64,000 nucleotides of DNA from Coriobacteriia bacterium (lineage in GTDB: Bacteria; Actinomycetota; Coriobacteriia; Anaerosomatales; PHET01). Every line of letters begins with the position of its first letter. Positions within the stretch are counted from its first letter, which is position 1. The position numbers and the translations under genes were made by a program. The notes under the pieces were generated by a model. It did no database searches, had not been told where the DNA came from, and was given only the letters and a program-made list of their open reading frames with translations. Where the stretch lies: the NCBI GenBank assembly GCA_034370385.1, contig JAXMKZ010000023.1, forward strand, positions 1 through 64,000, given 5' to 3'. Of this stretch, positions 32,868-42,922 are shown piece after piece.

Positions 32868-34452
32868 CGGTCACCTCGTCCTTCGCCGCCTTCTTCGACC
32901 CGCCCGTCATGTGGAACCCAAGCTCCTCCTCGGTGACCGTACCCCCAACGAACTCGATGACGATGGCGCCCTCGTACATGACGAGAATGCGGTCGGACAG
33001 CGCCAAGATCTCCTCGAGCTCCATGCTGATGAGCAAGACACCCTTGCCTGCCTCGCGCTCGGCCAGAATGCGGCGATGCACGAACTCGATCGCGCCTACA
33101 TCCAGACCGCGCGTCGGTTGCGCGGCGATCAGCACATCGGGGTCTCTGCCTAGTTCGCGGGCGAGCACCAACTTCTGCTGGTTTCCGCCGGACAGGTTCG
33201 CGGCCGCTATGTGCGCGCTGGGCGTGCGTACGTCGTAGTCGGCGATGCGGCTCTTGGCCTCGGCCTCCATGGCGCGACGGTTGAGAACGCCGAACTTCGA
33301 GAACGGTGCACGCCGGTGATCACCCAGCGCCACGTTCTCAACGAGATCGAAGTCGAGCACGAGACCGCGCCGATGACGATCCTCCGGCACGTGGCTGACC
33401 CCTGAGGCTATCGTACGACGAGGATCATCGTGAGTGATGTCTTTGCCTTTGAGGGTGACCGTGCCTGAAACCGGACGCCGCAGCCCCATGATCGCCTCGA
33501 CGAGTTCGCGCTGCCCATTACCGTCGACACCTGCGATGCCCACGATCTCGCCCGCATGCACTGTCAGAGAAAGGTCACGCACGGCGGATAACTTGCGGTC
33601 ATCCATCACGGACAGGGCGGACACGTCGAGCAGCACATCGCCGGAAACGTGATCCGGCTTCTCCACGCGCAGCACCACGTCGCGACCGACCATCATGCGC
33701 GCGAGCGACTCCTCGCTGCACACGCTGGGTGTCGTCTCGCCCACCACGCGTCCCGCTCGCATGACCACGATACGATCGGAGAACGCCATGACTTCGTCGA
33801 GCTTGTGGGTGATGATCACGACCGCAAGCCCTTCGCTGACCAGACCGCGAACGATGTTGAAAAGTTCGTGCACCTCCTGCGGCGTGAGCACGGCGGTCGG
33901 TTCGTCAAGAATCAGGATCCGGGCGTCGCGGTAGAGTGCCTTGAGTATCTCAACGCGCTGCTGGCGACCGACCGACAGATCCCGGACGCGTGCGTCCGGA
34001 TCGACCTTGAGCCCATAGCGCTCCGACAGCTCGGTGACGCGACTCCGGGCGGCGTCGCGATCGATGACTCCACCCGTCACGGTGGGCTCAAGTCCCAAAA
34101 CGATGTTCTCGGTGACCGTGAGTGTTTCCACGAGCATGAAGTGTTGGTGGACCATGCCTATGCGCAACGCGATCGCATCGCGGGGCGCACGCACGCTCAC
34201 CACCTCGCCGTCGACGAGCATCTCACCCGTATCCGGGGCGAGCAGACCGTAGGCGACGTTCATGAGTGTGGACTTTCCCGCGCCGTTCTCGCCGAGCAGC
34301 GCGAGCACTTCGCCGGGCGCAACGTCGATGGAAACATCCTCGTTGGCCAAAACGCCGGGGAAGCGCTTGGTGATGTGCTTGAGTTCAAGAATGGGTTCGC
34401 GACGTCCGCTCGGTTGCGGCGCGTCGCAGGTCGGGCTGGGCTCGGCTTCCAT
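32860..34452 (-). CDS. ABC transporter ATPase with two nucleotide-binding domains (NupO-like)
   Basis: A 530-aa double ABC protein. The first domain has Walker A GENGAGKST, signature LSVGRQQRVEILKAL and Walker B ILILDEPTAVLTPQE. The second has the degenerate P-loop region GIAGVDGNGQRELVEAI and signature LSGGNQQKLVLARELG, with AAQPTRGLDVGA in place of a Walker B glutamate, as usual in sugar/nucleoside (CUT2-like) importers. The start at ATG 34450-34452 is preceded by GGGAGAG; upstream is the 99-bp gap with a strong hairpin after bmpA. It energises nucleoside uptake. Confidence 0.92.
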   Translation of the reverse strand: MEAEPSPTCDAPQPSGRREPILELKHITKRFPGVLANEDVSIDVAPGEVLALLGENGAGKSTLMNVAYGLLAPDTGEMLVDGEVVSVRAPRDAIALRIGMVHQHFMLVETLTVTENIVLGLEPTVTGGVIDRDAARSRVTELSERYGLKVDPDARVRDLSVGRQQRVEILKALYRDARILILDEPTAVLTPQEVHELFNIVRGLVSEGLAVVIITHKLDEVMAFSDRIVVMRAGRVVGETTPSVCSEESLARMMVGRDVVLRVEKPDHVSGDVLLDVSALSVMDDRKLSAVRDLSLTVHAGEIVGIAGVDGNGQRELVEAIMGLRRPVSGTVTLKGKDITHDDPRRTIASGVSHVPEDRHRRGLVLDFDLVENVALGDHRRAPFSKFGVLNRRAMEAEAKSRIADYDVRTPSAHIAAANLSGGNQQKLVLARELGRDPDVLIAAQPTRGLDVGAIEFVHRRILAEREAGKGVLLISMELEEILALSDRILVMYEGAIVIEFVGGTVTEEELGFHMTGGSKKAAKDEVTDA

Positions 34453-34479
34453 GGGCTCTCCCGGCACGAGGCACACCGC

Positions 34480-34528
34480 GCGACCGGCGGGCGTTGTTCT
34501 GGCGAGTGAACGCCCGCCCGCCGGTCGC
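34480..34528 (-). repeat. Strong hairpin between the binding-protein gene and the transporter genes
   Basis: A perfect 14-bp GC-rich stem (arms 34480-34493 and 34515-34528) encloses a 21-nt loop. It sits in the 99-bp gap after bmpA and is not followed by a T-tract. In ABC operons such hairpins often protect the binding-protein mRNA or cause partial termination, so that the binding protein is made in excess; that role is inferred. Confidence 0.65.
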
Positions 34529-34551
34529 ATCGGCGTGGATCCGTTGAGTCG

Positions 34552-35628
34552 TTACTTGGTCTCGGGAACCGTAACCGTTCCGGCCTTGATGTCGGCGATC
34601 GCCTTGTCGACGGCCTCCTTGACCTCAGCCGGCATCTTCGTCTCCCAATCGTGATACGGGGCAAGGCCCACGCCATCCTCTGCAAGACCGAAGACGCGGT
34701 TCTCTCCGCCCTTGAGGACGCCGTCGACAGCTTCCTTGACCGTGAGGAACACGGCGTTGTCGACCCGCTTGATCGCAGAGGTCAGAATCGTGTCACCAAT
34801 GCCCTCGATGGTGTTGTACTGGTCGGCGTCGACGCCGATGAACAGCGCCTTGTTGTCCTGGCACGCCTTTGCGGTACCAGAGCCCGTGGCTCCCGCAGCG
34901 GCGAAGATGATGTCGGCGCCAGACTCGATGAGGGTCTTGCCGGCCTCGAGGCCCTTCTGCTGATCGGTGAACGTGCCGGTGTAGATGGTCTTGATCTCCA
35001 CGTCGGGCAGTACCGACTTGGCGCCCGCGATGAATCCGGCCTCGAACTTCTGGACGGGCGGGATCTCCATACCGCCGACGAAGCCGATGATCTTCTTGTC
35101 GTTGAGGCGATCATCCACGTCCGGCATAGCCGTCAGCTTGCCTGCGACCACACCCGCGAGGTATCCGGCCTCCTGCTCCTTGAAGAGCAGACCGACCACG
35201 TTGGCGGAAGGCTCTTCGAAGAAGATATCGATGCCTCCAAAGTTGACGTCTGCGAACTGCGGCGCCACTTTGACAACGGTGTCCGTCATCAGGAACCCGA
35301 CGGCGAAGATCGGGCTGAAACCGGCCGACGCGAGCTGGTTGATGTTGCTCTCGTAGTCGGTCGGCTCCTTGGACTCGAGGGCCTCGATGGTGACGCCCAG
35401 CTCGGCCTTGGCCCTCTCGAGACCCGCGTAGGACAGGTCGTTGAACGAATCGTCGCCCAACCCGCCTATATCGGTGACCATCGCTGCCTTGACGTCGGTC
35501 ATCGGCTCCTCGGCAACCGGATCCTCGGCCGGCTCCTCAGGCTGGGCACAACCCACCGCAAACGACGCGATGAGCGTGAGAGCCAGCATGAGGGCCAGCA
35601 ACTTGCTCCACTTCGATATCACAGACAT
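34552..35628 (-). CDS. BmpA/PnrA-family nucleoside-binding lipoprotein
   Basis: Substrate-binding protein (358 aa) of a nucleoside ABC importer. It has a lipoprotein signal ending in FAVGC (Cys about 27), then the BMP fold: VTDIGGLGDDSFNDLSYAGLERA, SNINQLASAGFSPIFAVGFLMTD and IIFAAAGATGSGTAKACQDNKALFIGVDADQ, typical of PnrA/Med proteins that bind purine nucleosides. ATG at 35626-35628 or the GTG two codons later; the GGGAGGG site is better spaced for the GTG. It is the first gene of the operon and is probably processed by the LspA of this window. Confidence 0.92.
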   Translation of the reverse strand: MSVISKWSKLLALMLALTLIASFAVGCAQPEEPAEDPVAEEPMTDVKAAMVTDIGGLGDDSFNDLSYAGLERAKAELGVTIEALESKEPTDYESNINQLASAGFSPIFAVGFLMTDTVVKVAPQFADVNFGGIDIFFEEPSANVVGLLFKEQEAGYLAGVVAGKLTAMPDVDDRLNDKKIIGFVGGMEIPPVQKFEAGFIAGAKSVLPDVEIKTIYTGTFTDQQKGLEAGKTLIESGADIIFAAAGATGSGTAKACQDNKALFIGVDADQYNTIEGIGDTILTSAIKRVDNAVFLTVKEAVDGVLKGGENRVFGLAEDGVGLAPYHDWETKMPAEVKEAVDKAIADIKAGTVTVPETK

Positions 35629-35663
35629 CTCCCTCCCTATACACGGACAACCCCTGCGTATTC

Positions 35664-35669
35664 ATTCTA
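35664..35669 (-). promoter_or_regulatory. Possible -10 box of the nucleoside transporter operon
   Basis: The minus strand reads TAGAAT, 36 bp before the bmpA-like start, in the only gap between xerD and bmpA. The -35 region (GCCACT at 17 bp) is poor, so the promoter may need an activator or this may be a chance match. Confidence 0.4.
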
Positions 35670-35722
35670 CTGCTATTGGGGCAGGAGTGGCCCACCAACC
35701 GGATACGTGACACCCTGACTGC

Positions 35723-36628
35723 TCAGCGCATGCGCGCACGAGGGTGTGTCGATAGGTATTCTTCCCGAATATGGCGCGTATCCACATGTGTGTAGACCTG
35801 AGTCGTCGAGATGTCCGCATGACCGAGCATCTCCTGCAGCGCCCGAAGGTCAGCGCCGCCTTCCAGCATGTGCGTCGCGAAGGAGTGACGCAGGGTGTGT
35901 GGGTGCAATCCCTCGAGACCGACTCGCGCGCCGTAGCTGCTCACCATCGTGTGCACGCTCTGCCGCGACATGCGCCTCCCCCGCCGCGAGAGGAACACTG
36001 CTGAGTCCACGCCGCTGACACTGCGCGCGGAGCGCAGATGCGCCCTTCCGGTCTGCAGGTACGCCGCAAGGGTCCGCGACGCCATGCCGCAGATCGGCAC
36101 CAGCCGCTGCTTATCGCCCTTCCCCGTGACACGCACCACCCCGGCATCCAAGTCCACATCCATCATCTCGAGACCCGTCACCTCGCTGGCTCTCAGCCCG
36201 CAGCCATAGAGCACCTCCAACAGCGCACGGTCCCGCAACCCCACGGGTCCGTCGGGAAACGACTGCGACAACAAGCGGGCGGCCTCGTCGACCGAGATCA
36301 CGTCAGGAAGCCGTTCGGGCACCTTGGGCAAGGCCAGCCGCGCCGTCGGGTGGTTCTCGGTGATACCTTCTCGCACAAGGAACTTGTGAAGTCCTTTGAG
36401 CGATGCGGCTTTGCGCTCCACCGAGCCCGGCGCAAGACCCCGCTCGCGAAGATGAAGCAGGTAAGCGGTGATGTCTTCGCGCCGGATTGCATCGGGTGAG
36501 GTGATGTCGCGGCCTTGCAGAAAACGCGCGTACTCGGCTAAGTCGGCGCGATAAGCGGCTACCGTGTTGGGGCTCGCTCCGCGCTCGACGACGAGGTGTG
36601 CCAGGTACTCGCTGATGAGTGTCTCCAC
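35723..36628 (-). CDS. xerD: Site-specific tyrosine recombinase XerD
   Basis: Resolves chromosome dimers at dif with a partner XerC-type enzyme. The SAM-like N-terminal core-binding domain is at about residues 1-85 (YLAHLVVERGASPNTVAAYRADL). The catalytic domain has Arg in CGLRASEVTGL, Lys in GKGDKQRLVPI, HxLRHSFATHML, and LGHADISTTQVYTHV with the Tyr nucleophile. At 301 aa it is full length and not phage-like. Start GTG 36626-36628. The pyrG-...-xerD neighbourhood is shared with M. tuberculosis, where it is annotated xerD. No dif site was identified in the window. Confidence 0.92.
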   Translation of the reverse strand: METLISEYLAHLVVERGASPNTVAAYRADLAEYARFLQGRDITSPDAIRREDITAYLLHLRERGLAPGSVERKAASLKGLHKFLVREGITENHPTARLALPKVPERLPDVISVDEAARLLSQSFPDGPVGLRDRALLEVLYGCGLRASEVTGLEMMDVDLDAGVVRVTGKGDKQRLVPICGMASRTLAAYLQTGRAHLRSARSVSGVDSAVFLSRRGRRMSRQSVHTMVSSYGARVGLEGLHPHTLRHSFATHMLEGGADLRALQEMLGHADISTTQVYTHVDTRHIREEYLSTHPRARMR

Positions 36629-36644
36629 GCCACGAGATGATACG

Positions 36645-36681
36645 CGAAGCGGCCGCCCCTTGAACCGGGACGGCCGCTTCG
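36645..36681 (-). terminator. Hairpin after the alanine dehydrogenase gene
   Basis: An 11-bp perfect stem (CGAAGCGGCCG / CGGCCGCTTCG), extended after one mismatch by 3 bp, lies 22 nt beyond the ald stop and 16 nt before the xerD start. No T-tract follows on the minus strand, so termination may be partial. Confidence 0.5.
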
Positions 36682-36703
36682 ATCTTTGCTTGGACTACCA
36701 GGG

Positions 36704-37819
36704 TCAGGCGATAAGCCCCTCGAGAGCGACATACTCGAGTCCGTGCGCATCCGCGACCGGCTTGTAGGTGATCTTGCCGTCCAGTACGTTCACGCCCTTC
36801 GCCAAAGCGGCGTCGTCGGCAACCGCCTGCTTCCACCCCTTGTTGGCTATGGCCAGTCCGTAGCGCAGGGTCGCGTTGTTGAGCGCAAGGGTCGACGTGT
36901 TGGGCACGGCACCGGGCATGTTGGCCACGCCGTAGTGGAGCACGCCGTCGACGAAGTACGTCGGATCGGCATGAGTTGTCGCCTTCGTGGTCTCGATGCA
37001 GCCACCTTGGTCCACGGAGACGTCAACAACCACCGAACCGCGCTTCATGTTGGGGAGCATGTCCTTCGTAACGAGCCACGGCGTACGAGCGCCGGGGAGC
37101 AGAACGCCGCCGATCACGAGATCTGCGCCGTAGACGGCCTCCTCGACGTTGTGGGCGTTGCTGTACACCGTGCGGACTCGGTTGCCCCACAGCTCATCGA
37201 TGTAACGCAACCGGTCAAGGTTCACGTCCATGACCGTGACATTGGCACCCATACCGACCGCCATGTACAGCGCGTTGATGCCCACGACCCCCGCGCCCAG
37301 GATCACGACGCTTGCCGGGAGCACGCCAGGCACACCACCTATCAGCACGCCGCGTCCACCGCGCGGCTTCTGGAGGTACTCGGCTCCGACCACCGAGGCC
37401 ATGCGACCCGCGACCTCGGACATAGGCGCCAACAGCGGCAACGTCTTGTTGGGCAACTCGACGGTCTCGTAAGCGATACACACGGCACCCGAGTTGATGA
37501 GCCCCTCGGTCTGTGCGAGGTCGGGCGCCAGATGCAGGTACGTGTACAGGATCTGACCCGGGCGCAGGCGGGCGATCTCGACCGCCTGCGGCTCCTTGAC
37601 CTTCACGATCATGTCGGCGCTGGCGAAGACCTCATCAGCGCTCTCGACGATACGCGCTCCTGCAGCCGCATACTCCGCATCGGGAAATGAGGATCCATCA
37701 CCCGCCGTCTTCTCAACAAGCACACCATGACCGGCACGAACGAACTCGCGCACGGAACCGGGCGTAAGGCCGACCCGAAACTCGTTGTTCTTGATCTCTT
37801 TGGGTACTCCGATGATCAC
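36704..37819 (-). CDS. ald: Alanine dehydrogenase
   Basis: NAD-dependent interconversion of L-alanine with pyruvate plus ammonia. The 371-aa sequence has the family N-terminus MIIGVPKEIKNNEFRVGLTP, the substrate Lys region IVKVKEPQ, the His region YTYLHLAPD, the pyruvate-binding loop and the NAD-binding GAGVVGINALYMAVGMGA. Alanine connects to both nitrogen metabolism and peptidoglycan synthesis. It has its own well-formed promoter with an operator-like palindrome (37875-37933), so it is probably expressed independently of the pyrG-DUF3866 genes upstream. Confidence 0.96.
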   Translation of the reverse strand: MIIGVPKEIKNNEFRVGLTPGSVREFVRAGHGVLVEKTAGDGSSFPDAEYAAAGARIVESADEVFASADMIVKVKEPQAVEIARLRPGQILYTYLHLAPDLAQTEGLINSGAVCIAYETVELPNKTLPLLAPMSEVAGRMASVVGAEYLQKPRGGRGVLIGGVPGVLPASVVILGAGVVGINALYMAVGMGANVTVMDVNLDRLRYIDELWGNRVRTVYSNAHNVEEAVYGADLVIGGVLLPGARTPWLVTKDMLPNMKRGSVVVDVSVDQGGCIETTKATTHADPTYFVDGVLHYGVANMPGAVPNTSTLALNNATLRYGLAIANKGWKQAVADDAALAKGVNVLDGKITYKPVADAHGLEYVALEGLIA

Positions 37820-37874
37820 GGCTGACCAGACCTCCTTGACGAACTGCTATCGCGGGGACGTTGTCCATTTACGG

Positions 37875-37898
37875 AATCTCGCTATTGGGAACGAGATT
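37875..37898 (-). promoter_or_regulatory. Operator-like palindrome at the ald transcript start
   Basis: AATCTCG and CGAGATT are separated by 10 bp, a 7-bp inverted repeat overlapping the predicted +1 of ald. It could bind a regulator that senses alanine (Lrp/AsnC-type regulators control ald in other bacteria) or form a 5' leader hairpin. No regulator gene is adjacent. Confidence 0.45.
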
Positions 37899-37905
37899 GT
37901 TGCTA

Positions 37906-37933
37906 AGTGTAACGTCTTGGACGCTGGGCGCAA
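37906..37933 (-). promoter_or_regulatory. Promoter of ald
   Basis: On the minus strand TTGCGC (37933-37928) and TACACT (37911-37906) are 16 bp apart, giving a leader of about 80 nt to the ald start. The start codon region has AAGGAGGT as a very strong ribosome-binding site. Confidence 0.6.
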
Positions 37934-37981
37934 TGCCTCAGAGAGAAATCCTGAGCGCAACGGTTTTATATGCGCAGCGAA

Positions 37982-39067
37982 CTAGGTCGCCGCACGCGCC
38001 AACCGCGCCGCAACATCGCCCGAAGCGAACGCCGCAGCGAAGAAGGCGGGGTCATCGGCCAGCACCCGTCCCATGCTGGACACCTGGACGCCGCGCATCG
38101 ACGGCAGAGATGCGCCGGCAGCGGAATCCACCCGTTCGTGACGCACCCACACTCCCGCCTGCTCCAGGGCAGCGTCTATCACGGCCTTCTGCTCAGCGAT
38201 GACGTCGGGTACCGGCACCTTCGCAGGAGCAAGCGCGATGCGCGTCAGTGCGGCGATGGAGTGATGGCTGACTCCCCTGTGCCGTTGCCGAGAGTCGGCG
38301 AAGGAGACCCGAAGGCAGGCTATCGGCACGCCGTCGAGGGCTGCCACCGCATTGATGGCCTCCCCTTGCGAAACCCCGCCGTGCCCGAAGGGGGTGGCCG
38401 TCCCAACGACGCCCGGTCCGATCGCGACGATCAACACGGCGGCGCCACAGATGTGCGCGCCCACAAGCAGCCCGGAGTGTAGGTTGACGGACTCGAGCGT
38501 ACCGCCGAAGGCCTGGCCACACGTCACCGTGGCATCGATCAGCCCGGCGCTGATACTTGACCGAATCACGTCGGACAGACCGAGTGCCAGTGCAGCATCA
38601 TCGGTCATGCAGTACACGACAACGGCATCCGGGTCTGCCTGCTTGACTGCAGCGGCGACAAGAGGAACTTGGCTGTGCAGCCCGCAACACACAACGGGAA
38701 GGCCTCCGAGTGAATCAGCAGTGCGCAGGCGTTCGTGGTGGGGCGACTCCTGCGCCTCCGCAGCCAGCACGTCGACCTGAAGTGGCGAGTACCGTAGCTT
38801 CATGATGTGACCACCTGAGGCGACATCATGTATGACGCCCTCGCCACGACCGGCGCGCGCAACCACGAAATGGGCGCCGCCGGTTCCGAGCCCCAAGTCC
38901 ATCGCCGTGGTGTTGACCACGACGCGGTCACCCGGCCCGCATGCGCCGGACAACCCCAGGTAGCAGATCGCGTAGCCGACGCTGCCGTCATCCAGCGCCA
39001 CGGCAAGCCGTTGCATGCCGTCGTGCGCATCCTTGATCGCGCTGATCGTCCCCCAGACCAGTCGCAT
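37982..39067 (-). CDS. DUF3866 family protein
   Basis: A 361-aa soluble protein matching DUF3866: VWGTISAIKDAHDGMQRLAV and YAICYLGLSGACGPGDRVVVNTTAMDLGLGTGGAHFVV at the N-terminus, MKLRYSPLQVDVLAAEAQESPHHE in the middle, and GPGVVGTATPFGHGGVSQGEAINAVAALDG with SFADSRQRHRGVSHHS later. The family is widespread in Gram-positive bacteria near pyrG, xerD and M20 peptidases; its function is unknown. The start is ATG 39065-39067, 3 bp after the M20 peptidase stop. A role in nucleotide or peptide metabolism would be speculation. Confidence 0.88.
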   Translation of the reverse strand: MRLVWGTISAIKDAHDGMQRLAVALDDGSVGYAICYLGLSGACGPGDRVVVNTTAMDLGLGTGGAHFVVARAGRGEGVIHDVASGGHIMKLRYSPLQVDVLAAEAQESPHHERLRTADSLGGLPVVCCGLHSQVPLVAAAVKQADPDAVVVYCMTDDAALALGLSDVIRSSISAGLIDATVTCGQAFGGTLESVNLHSGLLVGAHICGAAVLIVAIGPGVVGTATPFGHGGVSQGEAINAVAALDGVPIACLRVSFADSRQRHRGVSHHSIAALTRIALAPAKVPVPDVIAEQKAVIDAALEQAGVWVRHERVDSAAGASLPSMRGVQVSSMGRVLADDPAFFAAAFASGDVAARLARAAT

Positions 39068-39070
39068 GGC

Positions 39071-40204
39071 TCAGTCCTCCCGAGCCATGCGCGCGGCCAC
39101 CGCCACGCACAGCTCTGTCAGACGCTCCAGGTCGGAGACGGCGAGCGACTCGGCCGTGCCGTGAACGCCCTTCATCCCGCACGACAAGGCGACCGCAGGC
39201 ACTCCGAGGGCGGCGATGACGTTCGCATCACTCCCGCCCCCGGTCGCGAAGAAGCGGGGAGGTATTCCGACATCGATGCACGCCGCCCGCACGAGCTCCA
39301 CCGGCCCCTCAGTCTCAGCGAACGTGAACCCCTCGTACTCAACAGTCCACAGGAGTTCGACCTCACCGCCGGCTTCTCGAGCTGCTGAACGGATGATCTG
39401 ATCCATCGTGCCCTGTAGCGCCTCGGCACGCACCCTGTCAATAGAGCGGCATTCGCCGGTCAACCGGGCCCATCCGGCGATCACGTTGGTTGCCGTTCCC
39501 CCCTCGATGGTGCCGACGTTGGCCGTTGACAACTCGTCGACCCTCCCGCTCGGGAGCCTGCACACGGCATCAGCCGCCATGGCAATGGCCGACACGCCCT
39601 GCTCAGGCGAGACCCCGGCATGAGCCGCACGGCCTGTGAACTCGGCTGTGAAGGTGATGTGGGTCGGCGCCGCGATGACTATTCCGCCCGGCTCGCCCTC
39701 AGCGTCGAGCACGAGGCATACGTCACCCGATACGACTGATGGATCGAGCGCCTTGGCCCCTCGCAGGCCGACCTCCTCCTGTACGGTGAACACGCACTTC
39801 AGGGTAGGTCGCGGCTTGCTCGAAGCGGCCATCACGGCAACGCACTCGATGGCCGCAGAGAGGCCCGCCTTGTCATCGGCTCCAAGAACCGTCTGGCTTG
39901 CCGACGTGATGATGCCATCCTCGATGATCGGCTCGACCCCATCACACGGTTCCACGCAGTCGAGGTGTGCGCACAGCACGAGGGTTCCGGGTGTGGTGCC
40001 TTGAAGCACCGCGATCAGGTTCCCTGTGTCGGACCCTGTGGTGGCGGCTGAGTCATCAAAACGCACGGCGCACCCTGCGGATCTGAGTGCATCTGCGCAC
40101 AGCGCGGCACAGGCACTCTCGGTGCCGGAAGGGCTGTACGTTCGGCAAAGCTCCAGGAAGGTCGCCAGCAACCGCCCCGCATCGATCGGCGGATGCTCGC
40201 CCAT
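39071..40204 (-). CDS. M20-family metallopeptidase (PepT-like)
   Basis: A 377-aa zinc aminopeptidase/amidohydrolase. Metal-binding and catalytic residues are seen in VLCAHLDCVEP (His and Asp), LGADDKAGLSAAIE (bridging Asp), VFTVQEEVGLRGA (Glu general base and ligand) and VLDAEGEPG; the dimerisation/lid domain follows (AHAGVSPEQGVSAIAMAADAV). Likely it trims small peptides. The ATG start at 40202-40204 begins 1 nt after the pyrG stop and removes a spurious 53-residue extension. It is followed by DUF3866 at 3 bp, so pyrG-M20-DUF3866 look like one unit. Confidence 0.88.
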   Translation of the reverse strand: MGEHPPIDAGRLLATFLELCRTYSPSGTESACAALCADALRSAGCAVRFDDSAATTGSDTGNLIAVLQGTTPGTLVLCAHLDCVEPCDGVEPIIEDGIITSASQTVLGADDKAGLSAAIECVAVMAASSKPRPTLKCVFTVQEEVGLRGAKALDPSVVSGDVCLVLDAEGEPGGIVIAAPTHITFTAEFTGRAAHAGVSPEQGVSAIAMAADAVCRLPSGRVDELSTANVGTIEGGTATNVIAGWARLTGECRSIDRVRAEALQGTMDQIIRSAAREAGGEVELLWTVEYEGFTFAETEGPVELVRAACIDVGIPPRFFATGGGSDANVIAALGVPAVALSCGMKGVHGTAESLAVSDLERLTELCVAVAARMARED

Positions 40205-40205
40205 G

Positions 40206-41819
<1,614 letters not shown>

Positions 41820-41884
41820 GTGCTCCTTCTTCTCTCCATCGTCACCAGCGTCTGAAAATCGCAAATACCCTGACTCCGTCGATT

Positions 41885-42922
41885 CTACTTCGACGATGCG
41901 ACATCGTCGCCATCGGATTGCCCACTATCGGATTCGAACCTCGTGGACGCGCCTTGAGAGGGCTCGCCACCGCCCAAGCGCCCCAGGCCATCAAGCCACC
42001 TCAGCGCAGGGTTGGCCTCGATAACGCGCGAGTAGCTGACGCGCTCGCTCGCTGCATTGGCGACGAACATGAGTGATGCGTAGACGAGCAGTCCCCACAC
42101 CGGCAGCCCCAGTACGATGAACATCCCCGCCACGGCGCCCATCGGATTGGCCCCCGCATCGCCCAACATCCCGCGCTCACCCAGGTCGCTTCGCCACACT
42201 GCGGCAACAGGGCCAAGGAGAAACACCGACAGGGCCAAGCCGTCCACGGCGATATGCCCGGTCGTGCTCCCGAACACGGTCGGTCGGTAGAGGGCCGCCA
42301 TCACCGTTGACGCCACACCCACCAAGGCGAGCAGTGAGTACGTCTTGAGCGCCCGCCCGGGGCGCAGATCCATGAGGTTCACGAAGTTCGAAGTCAGCGC
42401 GATCGCCGCCCCCGCCACGAGCGTGAGAGCGAATCGCACCCCCACTTGCGCAGCGTCAGATACCCGTGTCGTTCCCCACGGCGCGACCTGGGACACGATA
42501 GCAGCCGCCACCAGGCACGCCAGTCCGATGCCGACCAGTTTCAGGCCACCGGTCGTCAGGCGCGCCCGACGCATCGCGCCGAGGTGCCCCCGAAACCCGC
42601 GTGTCTCACCGGTCCCGAACGCATCGTCGACCATGCCCAGCGCGAACGCGACAAGCGCCAGAGGGCCCGCCAGCGTCAGCACCCGCAGCACGCTCGTATC
42701 AGATACTGCGGCTGCGGCAATGCCGCCCACGATGGCTGCGCCGGCCCAGATCAACCACACCACGCCAAGCCCGAGGTGGACCCGCGTGCCGCGGTAGTTC
42801 AACGCGGCCGCCTTGGACGCGGTCGCCAGCGCGGGCTCCAGCATGCGCATGAAGAGCCACGGGAGGAGCGCCCCAAGGAGTGCAGCGCCCAGAACCAATG
42901 CCGCGGGCGCTGCGGTGCTCAC
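41885..42922 (-). CDS. Divergent MraY/WecA-like (PNPT) membrane transferase
   Basis: A 345-aa, roughly ten-helix membrane protein of the polyprenyl-phosphate/UDP-sugar transferase superfamily. Recognisable motifs are [10 protein letters not shown] (Asp pair), [15 protein letters not shown] and [16 protein letters not shown]. The usual NxxNxxDGxDGL is altered: the second half reads DLRPGRA, so the second catalytic Asp position differs from MraY at 20982. It may therefore use another sugar nucleotide or have a changed mechanism. Start GTG 42920-42922 overlaps the upstream stop (GTGA). It sits with the phosphatase-like polytopic protein, murJ and GT2, suggesting a lipid-linked glycan role. Confidence 0.75.
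   Translation of the reverse strand: MSTAAPAALVLGAALLGALLPWLFMRMLEPALATASKAAALNYRGTRVHLGLGVVWLIWAGAAIVGGIAAAAVSDTSVLRVLTLAGPLALVAFALGMVDDAFGTGETRGFRGHLGAMRRARLTTGGLKLVGIGLACLVAAAIVSQVAPWGTTRVSDAAQVGVRFALTLVAGAAIALTSNFVNLMDLRPGRALKTYSLLALVGVASTVMAALYRPTVFGSTTGHIAVDGLALSVFLLGPVAAVWRSDLGERGMLGDAGANPMGAVAGMFIVLGLPVWGLLVYASLMFVANAASERVSYSRVIEANPALRWLDGLGRLGGGEPSQGASTRFESDSGQSDGDDVASSK

Noticed and set aside
35723-36628. Tyrosine recombinase as a sign of an integrated mobile element
   Set aside because: It matches XerD in length and motifs, lies in a conserved housekeeping context (pyrG to xerD, as in mycobacteria) and has no att-like repeats or cargo genes around it.
41925-41945. GGATTCGAACCTCG resembling a tRNA T-arm
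   Set aside because: It lies in the coding end of the PNPT-like gene ([10 protein letters not shown] region). No acceptor, D or anticodon arms can be built around it.
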